A DNA stretch of 7,098 nt from RUG14186 sp964644555. GTDB lineage: Bacteria; Bacillota; Clostridia; Eubacteriales; Anaerofustaceae. The notes under the pieces are model-generated. The model had not been told where the DNA came from. It made no database searches and was given only the letters and a program-made list of their open reading frames with translations. Location of the stretch: positions 1 to 7,098 of the forward strand of contig CAZXWI010000078.1 in NCBI GenBank assembly GCA_964644555.1, read 5' to 3'. A program made the position numbers and the translations under genes. This document shows, one piece after another, positions 1-5,924 of this stretch. The number at the start of each line of letters is the position of its first letter. Position 1 is the first letter of the stretch.

Positions 1-1555
1 ATATTAAGCACACAAAATCTTCGTTTGAGCGAGTTTTGCTCATGGTTTGTATTACGCTTTCGCTGAATCCCGCTGCTCCTATATTGGCAAAAGATTTTCT
101 GACTGCGTAAGAGGCGGATAATTCTTCTTTTGTTAAGAGCAGTTCTTCTCTTCTTGTTCCCGAACGCTGGATATTGATTGCGGGGAATATTCTGCTTTCG
201 GCAAGCTCTCTTTCAAGATGCACTTCCATATTGCCCGTGCCTTTGAATTCTTCGTATATCATATCGTCCATTCTGCTGCCTGTATCCACAAGGGCGGTTG
301 CCAAAATGGTGAGTGAGCCTCCTCCCTCGATATTTCTTGCAGCACCGAAGAATTTTTTCGGGAAATATAAGCTTTCCGGATCAAGCCCACCCGATAATGT
401 TCTGCCTGATGGGGCAACAACGAGGTTGTTGGCTCTGGCAAGGCGTGTTATGCTGTCCACCAAGATAACGACATCTTTCTTGGATTCAACGAGCCTTTTT
501 GCTCTGTCGAGGACAATTTCGGCAGCTTTAATGTGGTTGGAGGGCTTTTGGTCAAAGGTGGAGTAGACCACATCCGCATTGACACTTCTTTGCATATCGG
601 TTACTTCTTCGGGGCGTTCGTCCACAAGAAGAATGATAAGCTTGATATTTGGGTGATTTTTCTCTATTGCCTTAGCTATGTTTTTCAAAAGAATGGTCTT
701 GCCTGCTTTGGGTGCAGCTACGATAAGCCCCCTTTGCCCCTTGCCTATGGGGGCGAACATATCGAGTATTCTGGTGGAAATTATTTTGCTGTCTGTTTCG
801 AGCTTTATTTTTTCATTCGGAAATACGGGAATGAGCTTTTCGAATTCAGCACGATTTACTATGCATTCCGGATCCATCCCGTTTACTTTTTCCACATATA
901 AGAGTGCATCGTATTTTTCGTTTTCGCCTGAGGTGCGGATTCTGCCCTGCACGCAGTCACCGTTTTTAAGGCGGTACTTTCTTATTTGCGAGGGTGAAAC
1001 ATATATATCGTCATCACCTGCCATGTAGTTGTTCTTTCTTAAAAATCCGTATCCGTCGGCAGTGAGTTCCAAAATTCCGCTGTGGGAGATTTCGTATTGA
1101 GTCATGTCCTTGGAATTGTCGGCACTCATTTTTTTCTTTTCTTCTTCCAATATCTGCTGAGTGCTTTTTCCGTTTACATTTTCCAAAAACAGCATTGCGT
1201 AATATGTTTCGTTTTCTTTCGGCGGACGCACCTTGCCGCTGATTTCATATCCTGTAAGCAGCTTGAATTTCTGAACTTGTGATGCCGATACATAGACATA
1301 TTCGTCTTTGCTTTTCATTTCGGGCGTTTTCAACAGTCCGTAGCCCTCGGGAAGTATTTGCACAATTCCCGACATTTCCACGGTTTCGTCTATGGAATCT
1401 TTAAGCTTTGCGTATCGCTTATCCCTTTGCTGAGCGGTTTCACTCACCAAAAGCGCAAGCTCCTGCTTATTGAGCTTGCTTATTTTTTCCAAACCCATTT
1501 CTTTTGCAGTTTCTTTAAGCTCTGCTATCGTCATTGATGAATAATCCTTTTGCAT
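1..1555 (-). CDS. rho: Transcription termination factor Rho with two tandem RNA-binding OB domains (3' end cut by window edge)
   Basis: Hexameric RNA-dependent ATPase/helicase that binds nascent RNA and ends transcription. The frame is open from the ATG at 1555 to the window edge (518 codons). The last visible residues match the extreme Rho C-terminus (SNEDF, compare TNDDF in E. coli), so only a few codons are missing. Domains: Rho_N SAP-like helices at about residues 8-43; OB domain 1 at 62-129; OB domain 2 at 159-226; RecA-like ATPase from about 255. ATPase motifs: Walker A APKAGKT 281-287, VDERPEEV 311-318 with catalytic Glu313, Walker B VILVDS 363-368, Q-loop region 383-392, R-loop KGTGN 438-442, SGTR 465-468. 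Leu310 matches E. coli Leu208, so no obvious bicyclomycin-resistance change. A GGAGG site lies 4 nt before the ATG. Usual Rho length is about 420-430 residues; the excess of about 90 or more is accounted for by the second OB domain and its linker. Identity is near certain. Confidence 0.97.
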   Translation of the reverse strand, partial: MQKDYSSMTIAELKETAKEMGLEKISKLNKQELALLVSETAQQRDKRYAKLKDSIDETVEMSGIVQILPEGYGLLKTPEMKSKDEYVYVSASQVQKFKLLTGYEISGKVRPPKENETYYAMLFLENVNGKSTQQILEEEKKKMSADNSKDMTQYEISHSGILELTADGYGFLRKNNYMAGDDDIYVSPSQIRKYRLKNGDCVQGRIRTSGENEKYDALLYVEKVNGMDPECIVNRAEFEKLIPVFPNEKIKLETDSKIISTRILDMFAPIGKGQRGLIVAAPKAGKTILLKNIAKAIEKNHPNIKLIILLVDERPEEVTDMQRSVNADVVYSTFDQKPSNHIKAAEIVLDRAKRLVESKKDVVILVDSITRLARANNLVVAPSGRTLSGGLDPESLYFPKKFFGAARNIEGGGSLTILATALVDTGSRMDDMIYEEFKGTGNMEVHLERELAESRIFPAINIQRSGTRREELLLTKEELSASYAVRKSFANIGAAGFSESVIQTMSKTRSNEDFVCLI

Positions 1556-1600
1556 AGTTCCTCCGTGAATAAATTTATGTTTTGGTTTTATTGTAACTTA

Positions 1601-1724
1601 GTCGGTGGTATTGTGGGGGATACCCCCACCCTTTTGTCTGTAGACGACCTACAGCGATTTCTTAAGAAAGAAGCAAAGCCGGTCGCCACCGACACAGGGT
1701 GTGTGTGGGTCTTCTCCCATGTAT
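1601..1724 (-). other. Structured GC-rich element in the rho leader (possible attenuator, ncRNA or MITE-like insertion)
   Basis: This stretch of about 125 bp is clearly richer in GC than its AT-rich flanks and full of self-complementarity. An 8-bp closing stem pairs 1601-1608 (GTCGGTGG) with 1686-1693 (CCACCGAC). Inside are a 7-bp hairpin with a 3-nt loop (1613-1619 with 1623-1629, GTGGGGG/CCCCCAC), a 6-bp hairpin (1638-1643 with 1649-1654, CTGTAG/CTACAG) and a 12-bp palindrome (1658-1669, TTTCTTAAGAAA). A further weak hairpin with wobble pairs lies at 1701-1724. A local CGGT/ACCG pairing (1680-1683 with 1688-1691) competes with the closing stem, so two states are possible. On the minus strand it lies in the rho 5' leader. 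I do not recognise a known RNA family. It may be a leader regulator or a dispersed miniature element; the sequence alone does not decide, and the strand is inferred from rho. Confidence 0.5.
1649..1720 (-). CDS. Candidate 23-residue leader peptide upstream of rho
   Basis: An ATG at 1720 is preceded by a perfect AGGAGG (1730-1735) with 9-nt spacing and opens a 23-codon frame ending in TAG at 1649-1651. The peptide begins MGEDPHTPCVGG and ends LKKSL; I recognise no family and see no signal or membrane segment. It lies inside the predicted rho leader transcript. Codons 10-12 cover one arm (1686-1693) of the 8-bp closing stem of the structured element, and the stop codon lies in the arm of the CTGTAG/CTACAG hairpin. 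A translating ribosome would therefore open the structure, which is the geometry expected of a leader peptide controlling downstream expression. This is inference: the only coding evidence is the ribosome binding site, and the motif could be fortuitous or carried by a mobile element. Confidence 0.4.
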   Translation of the reverse strand: MGEDPHTPCVGGDRLCFFLKKSL

Positions 1725-1843
1725 GCAGTCCTCCTATTTATTTGAGTATGTAATTTTCGGTATTTAAATCAAAACGAAAGCATGAAATAAAAGGGGAATG
1801 CAAAGTATATAAGTTTTAAAAGTCAATGAAATTTTACATCTAA

Positions 1844-1872
1844 ATAATATCAAATTGGGAAGCTAAAGTAAA
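1844..1872 (-). promoter_or_regulatory. Probable sigma-A promoter for rho
   Basis: On the minus strand, TTTACT (1867-1872) and TATTAT (1844-1849) are separated by exactly 17 bp, and TGA directly before the -10 makes it an extended -10. The predicted transcript start near 1837 gives a leader of about 280 nt before the rho ATG. The site begins just downstream of the sfsA stop codon, and no clear terminator follows sfsA, so rho may also receive readthrough from sfsA. Confidence 0.55.
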
Positions 1873-1880
1873 GAATTTAC

Positions 1881-2573
1881 TCAAATTTTTATACCGACAA
1901 AATTATCGGCCTCAATGCTGTCGGGGGTGATTATGCAGTCGATTGCGATAATTTTTACTCCCTCGTTTTGTGCTTTTTTTAGTGCCGAAGCAAATTCGGG
2001 CTGGGCTTTTGTGTTCGGTGAAAAAACTTTTGCTCCTTTATATTGAAGTACGAATAAAATATATGCTTCGTATCCGTTGTGGCTGACCTTTGCAAGTTCG
2101 TTTATATGCTTTAATCCCCTTTGGGTGGGGGCATCTGGAAAAAGAGCTATGCCGTTATCATCGAGAGTTACTCCTTTTACTTCCAAAAATGCCTTTTTAT
2201 TTTCGGTTTCTATATAAAAATCGAATCGGGAATCGTTGTATTTTACTTCCCTTTTTATTAGTGTTATTTTATCAAAGAGCATACCTTTTTTAAGAAATTC
2301 TTCGCATACATCGTTGGATGCTTGGGAGTCGATGTTAAAAAGAACCGATGTAGCATCGGAAAGCTTTTCCACGCAGATAAGATCATATGCGGTTTTTCTG
2401 TTTGGGTTATCGGATTTTGTCAAAAATACTGTGCAGCCGCTAATCAATAATTCCTTTAATCTTCCTGTGTTTTTAATATGCACACGATGAATTTCGCCGT
2501 GAATTTCAACATCCGCCAAAAATCGGTTGGGGCGAGATAAAAATTTTGCTTTAACCAGGTTAGAGTATTTCAT
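1881..2573 (-). CDS. sfsA: SfsA family protein (sugar fermentation stimulation protein homologue, putative DNA-binding/nuclease-like)
   Basis: A 230-residue protein of the SfsA family, matching the usual length of about 230. The E. coli member was named for stimulating maltose fermentation and binds DNA; the family has an N-terminal OB-like part and a C-terminal PD-(D/E)xK nuclease-like fold, and its cellular role remains unclear. Conserved blocks: RFLADV 17-22, NTGRLKEL 35-42, SRFDFYIE 115-122, LEVKGVTL 130-137 and FPDAPTQRG 145-153; Asp118, Glu131 and Lys133 fit the nuclease-like core. The frame could start at a TTG (2591), but homologues start close to the ATG at 2573. Neither start has a Shine-Dalgarno sequence. 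The ATG is only 6 nt from a TATAAT hexamer, so the mRNA may be leaderless. Divergent from sua5, and upstream of and co-directional with rho. Confidence 0.92.
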   Translation of the reverse strand: MKYSNLVKAKFLSRPNRFLADVEIHGEIHRVHIKNTGRLKELLISGCTVFLTKSDNPNRKTAYDLICVEKLSDATSVLFNIDSQASNDVCEEFLKKGMLFDKITLIKREVKYNDSRFDFYIETENKKAFLEVKGVTLDDNGIALFPDAPTQRGLKHINELAKVSHNGYEAYILFVLQYKGAKVFSPNTKAQPEFASALKKAQNEGVKIIAIDCIITPDSIEADNFVGIKI

Positions 2574-2579
2574 ACCAAG

Positions 2580-2590
2580 ATTATATAACA
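2580..2590 (-). promoter_or_regulatory. Putative leaderless promoter of sfsA
   Basis: The minus strand reads TGTTATATAAT here, holding a perfect TATAAT (2580-2585). Six bases separate it from the sfsA ATG at 2573, so transcription would start at or next to the ATG. The overlapping register TG-T-TATATA is an extended -10. No convincing -35 is seen. The hexamer is seen directly; leaderless initiation is inferred. Confidence 0.5.
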
Positions 2591-2750
2591 AAGGTGGGGG
2601 TGGAAAAAGAGCTTAGATACTTTTTTATGCAAACTTCGTTTGCGGATATATGCGGTAGAATCCCACAATAAGTGCTATATGAACCCACATTCGCAACCTT
2701 TAGCTAAATAAAAGTTTTTCTATCAAACTATACCAAATGAAACAAAACTT

Positions 2751-2759
2751 TGTTATAAT
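2751..2759 (+). promoter_or_regulatory. Extended -10 promoter of the sua5-upp-dCMP deaminase cluster
   Basis: TGTTATAAT is a consensus extended -10 element (TG at 2751-2752, TATAAT at 2754-2759). No good -35 lies at 16-18 bp, which extended -10 promoters tolerate. The predicted start near 2766 gives a leader of about 15 nt that contains AAAGAG (2769-2774), 7 nt before the ATG at 2782. This rules against the in-frame ATG at 2737, which lies upstream of the promoter. Confidence 0.65.
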
Positions 2760-2781
2760 TTATTGGATAAAGAGTATGGTT

Positions 2782-3813
2782 ATGGAAACACAGATTTTTG
2801 ATTTGGCAGAAGAATATGATCAATCAATAAAAAAAGCAGCTTCTCTTGTTAAAAAGGGGGGTATTGTTGTGTTTCCCACGGAAACAGTATACGGACTCGG
2901 CGCAAATGCCTACGATAAGGACAGCGTGGCTAAAATATTCCAAGCTAAAGGGCGACCGAGCGACAATCCTCTGATTGTGCATATTGCAGATTTGGGGGAT
3001 ATTTTTTTGGCGGCAAGAGAGGTAAGCGAGAGTGCAAAGCTTCTTATTAAGGCGTTTATGCCCGGACCTATAAGCATAATTTTAAAAAAGAACTATCGTC
3101 TTGCCGATAATGTAACGGCAGGGCTTGACACCGTAGCGGTAAGATGCCCTTCATCGGCTCAGGCAAGGGATTTTATCAAAGAATGTGCCTGCCCGATTGC
3201 TGCACCCAGTGCCAATATTTCGGGAAAGCCATCTCCCACGAGGGGGGAGCATGTCATATTCGATATGAATGGCAGAGCAGATGCAATCCTTCTCGGAGAT
3301 GATTGCCTTGTGGGGCTTGAGTCAACGGTGGTGGATATGTCGGGGGATAAGCCTGCGATACTGCGCCCCGGTGCGATAACAAAAGATATGATAGAAGATG
3401 TTTTGGGAGTTCAGGTTACTTTGGCATACAAAGAAGAACTAAAGGACGCCCCGAAAGCCCCCGGAATGAAATACACTCACTATAAGCCCAAGGCAAGCGT
3501 TGTTTGCGTTTACGGAGAGCTTGAAAAGGTTTGCGAGTACATAACAAAGAGAATTGATGAATCCGATATAGACAAAGACAAAATAGCGTGTATTGCCTTT
3601 GACGAAGCAGAAATTCCCAATGCCGAACATATATTTTCGCTCGGCAGTGTATCGACACCTGAGAGTGCTGCGGCGAATCTGTTTGCGTCGCTTCGCTCTT
3701 GCGACACATACGATATTAAGCTTGCATTTGCCATGGGGCTTGAATACGGCGGCATCGCAGATGCTTACAACAACAGGCTCAATAAGGCAAGCGACGAAGT
3801 TATATATATTTAA
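2782..3813 (+). CDS. L-threonylcarbamoyladenylate synthase, Sua5 type (TsaC domain plus Sua5 domain)
   Basis: Makes threonylcarbamoyl-AMP from threonine, bicarbonate and ATP, the first step of the universal t6A37 modification of ANN-decoding tRNAs; the product is used by the TsaD complex in the cytoplasm. The 343-residue length identifies the two-domain Sua5 form rather than short TsaC. TsaC/YrdC domain: FPTETVYGLG 31-40, KGRPSDNP 56-63, PSANISGKPSPT 142-153, GLESTVVD 178-185. The linker KAPGMKYTHYKP (225-236), known in Sua5 to close over the active site, leads to the C-terminal Rossmann-like domain ending with NNRLNKAS 330-337. The frame extends upstream to an ATG at 2737, but the promoter at 2751-2759 and the AAAGAG site support the ATG at 2782; an ATG at 2776 is a close alternative. 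First gene of the cluster, 62 bp before upp. Confidence 0.95.
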   Translation: METQIFDLAEEYDQSIKKAASLVKKGGIVVFPTETVYGLGANAYDKDSVAKIFQAKGRPSDNPLIVHIADLGDIFLAAREVSESAKLLIKAFMPGPISIILKKNYRLADNVTAGLDTVAVRCPSSAQARDFIKECACPIAAPSANISGKPSPTRGEHVIFDMNGRADAILLGDDCLVGLESTVVDMSGDKPAILRPGAITKDMIEDVLGVQVTLAYKEELKDAPKAPGMKYTHYKPKASVVCVYGELEKVCEYITKRIDESDIDKDKIACIAFDEAEIPNAEHIFSLGSVSTPESAAANLFASLRSCDTYDIKLAFAMGLEYGGIADAYNNRLNKASDEVIYI

Positions 3814-3875
3814 ATTGCTGCAAACGGTTTTGCCGTATTGTATATATTAAACCCAAATAGGAGAAGGAGTAAATA

Positions 3876-4505
3876 ATGGGCAAAGTATTGGTATTCGACC
3901 ACCCACTGATTCAGCACAAAGTAGGTATTATCAGAAACGAACAGACAGAACACAAAGTATTCAGAGAATTACTCAGCGAAATCGCACTTCTTATGACATA
4001 TGAAGTAACAAGGGATTTACACTTGGAAGAAAAAGTTGTAAAAACACCTATGTGCGAAACGACTGTAAAAAAAGTAAACGAAGAGGGTATAAGCGTTGTT
4101 CCTATTTTAAGAGCAGGTCTTGGTATGCTTGACGGACTTTTGACACTCATTCCGAATGCCAAAGTAGGTTTTGTAGGGCTTTACCGTGACCACGACACGC
4201 ATGAACCTGTGGAATATTATTGCAAAGTTCCCGAAAGCATTGAAAATGATTTGGTAATTTTGCTTGACCCGATGCTCGCAACCGGAGGCAGCGGAGCAGC
4301 CGCAGTACAGTTTTTGAAAGACAGAGGAGCTAAAAACATCAAATTCATGTGCCTTATCGCAGCACCCGAAGGAATCGAAACTCTTTCGAAAGCTCACCCC
4401 GATATCGACATTTACGCAGCAGCTCTCGATGAAAAGCTTAACGAAAACGCTTACATCATTCCTGGACTTGGAGATGCCGGCGACAGACTTTACGCAACAA
4501 AATAG
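3876..4505 (+). CDS. upp: Uracil phosphoribosyltransferase
   Basis: Pyrimidine salvage enzyme converting uracil and PRPP to UMP and pyrophosphate; cytoplasmic. Its 209 residues are the standard bacterial length. The PRPP-binding loop is VILLDPMLATGGSG (127-140); the uracil-binding C-terminal segment is AYIIPGLGDAGDRLYAT (192-208); the flexible hairpin GLYRDHDTHEPVEYY (101-115) is also typical. A strong AAGGAG (3864-3869) sits 6 nt before the ATG. It follows sua5 by 62 bp with no terminator and precedes the dCMP deaminase by 20 bp, so cotranscription is likely. TGTATATATT near 3839-3848 could give a weak internal promoter, but without a convincing -35. In many Firmicutes ywlE and rpiB lie between sua5 and upp; they are absent here. 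Confidence 0.97.
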   Translation: MGKVLVFDHPLIQHKVGIIRNEQTEHKVFRELLSEIALLMTYEVTRDLHLEEKVVKTPMCETTVKKVNEEGISVVPILRAGLGMLDGLLTLIPNAKVGFVGLYRDHDTHEPVEYYCKVPESIENDLVILLDPMLATGGSGAAAVQFLKDRGAKNIKFMCLIAAPEGIETLSKAHPDIDIYAAALDEKLNENAYIIPGLGDAGDRLYATK

Positions 4506-4525
4506 CTAAAGGAGTGAAGTAATTT

Positions 4526-4969
4526 ATGCGACCGAGTTGGGACGAATATTTCATGAATATGCTTGAGGTCATCAAGACCCGTTCTACCTGCATAAGGAGG
4601 CAGGTAGCCGCAGTTATAGTAAAGGACAGGCAGATAATTTCCACCGGATATAACGGCAGTGCCAAAGGATTAAGACATTGCGAAGAGGTGGGTTGCTTAA
4701 GAGAAAAAATGAATATTCCGTCGGGGCAGCGCCACGAACTCTGCCGTGGAATACACGCCGAACAAAATGCCATAATTCAGGCATCGCTTCACGGAGTCAG
4801 CATAGAAGGAGCGGATATATACATCACCTGTTCGCCGTGCGTTTTGTGCAGCCGTATGCTTATCAATGCGGGAATAAAGCGCATAATCTACAGGGGAGAT
4901 TACCCTGATGAGCTGGCTATGGATATGTTAAAAGAAGCCGGAATAGAGCTGGTTAAATACGAAGATTAA
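4526..4969 (+). CDS. Deoxycytidylate (dCMP) deaminase, ComEB family
   Basis: Zinc-dependent deaminase converting dCMP to dUMP, the substrate of thymidylate synthase. Length is 147 residues, typical of clostridial and phage-like dCMP deaminases and shorter than B. subtilis ComEB (about 189). The catalytic zinc site is HAEQNAI (His77, proton-shuttling Glu79) and SPCVLC (Cys105, Cys108). An additional Cys/His cluster (Cys22, His51-Cys52, Cys57, His70, Cys73) fits the structural zinc site of T4-type dCMP deaminases, separating it from cytidine deaminase and from guanine or tRNA deaminases. GGAG at 4511-4514 is 11 nt from the ATG, a rather long spacing. It lies 20 bp after upp and is last in the cluster before a strong terminator. 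Despite the family name, nothing here points to competence. Confidence 0.94.
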   Translation: MRPSWDEYFMNMLEVIKTRSTCIRRQVAAVIVKDRQIISTGYNGSAKGLRHCEEVGCLREKMNIPSGQRHELCRGIHAEQNAIIQASLHGVSIEGADIYITCSPCVLCSRMLINAGIKRIIYRGDYPDELAMDMLKEAGIELVKYED

Positions 4970-4975
4970 TCAAAA

Positions 4976-5021
4976 AAAGAAGGTTGAATAGCAAAAAATC
5001 AGCCTTCTTTGTTTTTTATTT
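4976..5021 (+). terminator. Rho-independent terminator of the sua5-upp-dCMP deaminase cluster
   Basis: A 12-bp stem (4976-4987 with 4999-5010; AAAGAAGG...CCTTCTTT, one G-T wobble) with an 11-nt loop is followed by GTTTTTTATTT. It begins 6 bp after the deaminase stop codon. On the reverse strand the hairpin is followed by TTTTTTTG, so it may also stop minus-strand transcripts coming from the recombinase. Confidence 0.92.
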
Positions 5022-5038
5022 CGGCATTTGTCAAAAGG

Positions 5039-5060
5039 TGTTGATAAATTGTTGATAAGT
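5039..5060 (+). repeat. Two tandem 11-bp iteron-like repeats, with further copies at 5169-5179 and 5242-5252
   Basis: TGTTGATAAAT (5039-5049) and TGTTGATAAGT (5050-5060) abut exactly and differ at one base. An identical TGTTGATAAGT occurs at 5169-5179, and a 9/11 match, TGTTCATAACT, at 5242-5252; all four share orientation. The complement TTATCAACA is one base from the classical DnaA box TTATCCACA. One-helical-turn spacing suggests protein binding (DnaA, an iteron-binding initiator, or the adjacent recombinase). Chance is not excluded in this AT-rich stretch. The rest of 5022-5294 holds no gene that I can see. Confidence 0.5.
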
Positions 5061-5229
5061 TTTGGAAATTTGTCGACAAGATGTCTAAAGCAGACTTAGG
5101 TTTGTAAATAACTTATTTCCCGAAATTGAATAGTGTGAATTTTTGGCTTAAACAATGGTTTTTTGCAATGTTGATAAGTAGGTGATATTTCCCGATGAAA
5201 TTATTTTGCACCAAAGGCAAAATAAGTAA

Positions 5230-5248
5230 ATGAACAGCACTTGTTCAT
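5230..5248. promoter_or_regulatory. 19-bp palindrome, possible operator or recombinase site
   Basis: ATGAACA and TGTTCAT form perfect 7-bp arms around a 5-bp centre (GCACT). It lies about 45 bp beyond the 3' end of the recombinase gene and its right arm overlaps the fourth iteron-like copy. No T-tract follows, so it is not a terminator. A further perfect 10-bp palindrome, CGAAATTTCG, lies at 5266-5275. The ligand is unknown. Confidence 0.35.
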
Positions 5249-5294
5249 AACTTCTGTTGAAAACTCGAAATTTCGTCTTATCTAAGCCGTTATT

Positions 5295-5894
5295 TTACCT
5301 CCAGAGGCTGACCCAGCGAAGGAAAGTGCTTTGTGCTATGTTCATGCTTTGCGCAGCCTTTCTGGAGGAGATTTCTCCGTTTAGATATTTTGCCATTAAC
5401 GGGAAAAATTTCTCCGGAGGTATTTTATGAGGGCGGCCGAATTTTACTCCTCGGTCGATGGCTGCTTTTATTCCTTCGGCTTGGCGCTGCTTGGTGTTAT
5501 CCCTTTCGGCTTGCGCCACATATGATAATATCTGTAGGACCAGATCAGCGATGAAAACTCCCGTTAAGTCATCGGGACTACTTCTCGTATCCAATAGGGG
5601 CATATCCAATACCACGATATCAACGCATTTTTCTTTTGTCAGATATCGCCATTGATTTTGTATTTCTTCATAATTTCGTCCGAGCCTGTCGATGGATTTG
5701 ATTACCAAAATATCGCCCTTTTTTAACTTTTTAATAAGTCTTTTGTAGGCAGGGCGCTCAAAATCTGCTCCGCTTATCTTATCAAGGTAAATTTTTTTGA
5801 TCATGCCGTCGAAATCGTCCAGAGCAATCATTTGTCTGTCTTCGCATTGAGATTTGCTAGATACTCTGGCATATCCGTAAATAGTTGCTGTCAT
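5295..5894 (-). CDS. Small serine recombinase (resolvase/invertase family)
   Basis: Site-specific recombinase of the resolvase/invertase group, which cuts both strands through a covalent phosphoserine link. The 199 residues appear complete. Catalytic domain: YARVSS 8-13 with nucleophile Ser12 and Arg10; Arg47 in ADFERP; Arg70 and Arg73 in SIDRLGRN, all matching gamma-delta resolvase active-site positions. The long E-helix is at about 111-145, then GRP (153-155) and a C-terminal helix-turn-helix at about 160-197. The frame extends upstream to 5960, but the ATG at 5894 has AAAGGAAG 7 nt upstream and homologues start here with the TIYGYARVSS strand. No transposase, res-linked cargo or inverted repeats flank it, so it is an orphan, perhaps a remnant of a mobile element or a domesticated gene. 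Divergent from trmN6. Confidence 0.94.
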   Translation of the reverse strand: MTATIYGYARVSSKSQCEDRQMIALDDFDGMIKKIYLDKISGADFERPAYKRLIKKLKKGDILVIKSIDRLGRNYEEIQNQWRYLTKEKCVDIVVLDMPLLDTRSSPDDLTGVFIADLVLQILSYVAQAERDNTKQRQAEGIKAAIDRGVKFGRPHKIPPEKFFPLMAKYLNGEISSRKAAQSMNIAQSTFLRWVSLWR

Positions 5895-5918
5895 ACAGAT
5901 ACTTCCTTTCCTAAAAAA

Positions 5919-5924
5919 ATTATA
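5919..5924 (-). promoter_or_regulatory. Probable -10 element of the recombinase gene
   Basis: Perfect TATAAT on the minus strand. A start near 5912 leaves a leader of about 17 nt that just includes the ribosome binding site. A weak -35 match, ATGAAA, lies at 17-bp spacing (5942-5947). Confidence 0.45.

Noticed and set aside
533..901. Open frames on the plus strand across 174-1282
   Set aside because: They are antisense shadows of rho, which occupies the minus strand with every conserved motif in place; they have no ribosome binding site or recognisable domains.
1613..1634. GTGGGGG/CCCCCAC hairpin plus CCCTTTT as a plus-strand intrinsic terminator
   Set aside because: The T-run is only four bases, and no plus-strand gene precedes it.
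1550..1753. 67-codon plus-strand frame over the rho leader
   Set aside because: Its start overlaps the rho start codon in antisense, it lacks a ribosome binding site, and its open length is explained by the palindromic composition of the element.
1821..1826. TTGACT as the -35 of a second rho promoter
   Set aside because: At 16-18 bp spacing there is only TTGCAT-like sequence; TATACT is at 11 bp, too close.
2629..2643. GCAAAC-TTC-GTTTGC hairpin between sfsA and sua5 as a terminator
   Set aside because: No T-tract follows it on either strand and no gene ends there; the 6-bp stem is short enough to be chance.
2737..2781. Upstream ATG of sua5 (2737) as the real start
   Set aside because: It lies upstream of the extended -10 at 2751-2759, has no Shine-Dalgarno, and adds residues that homologues lack.
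5230..5248. The palindrome as a LexA/SOS box
   Set aside because: The Firmicutes SOS box is GAAC-N4-GTTC; here the GAAC and GTTC halves are 7 bases apart, and no SOS gene is adjacent.
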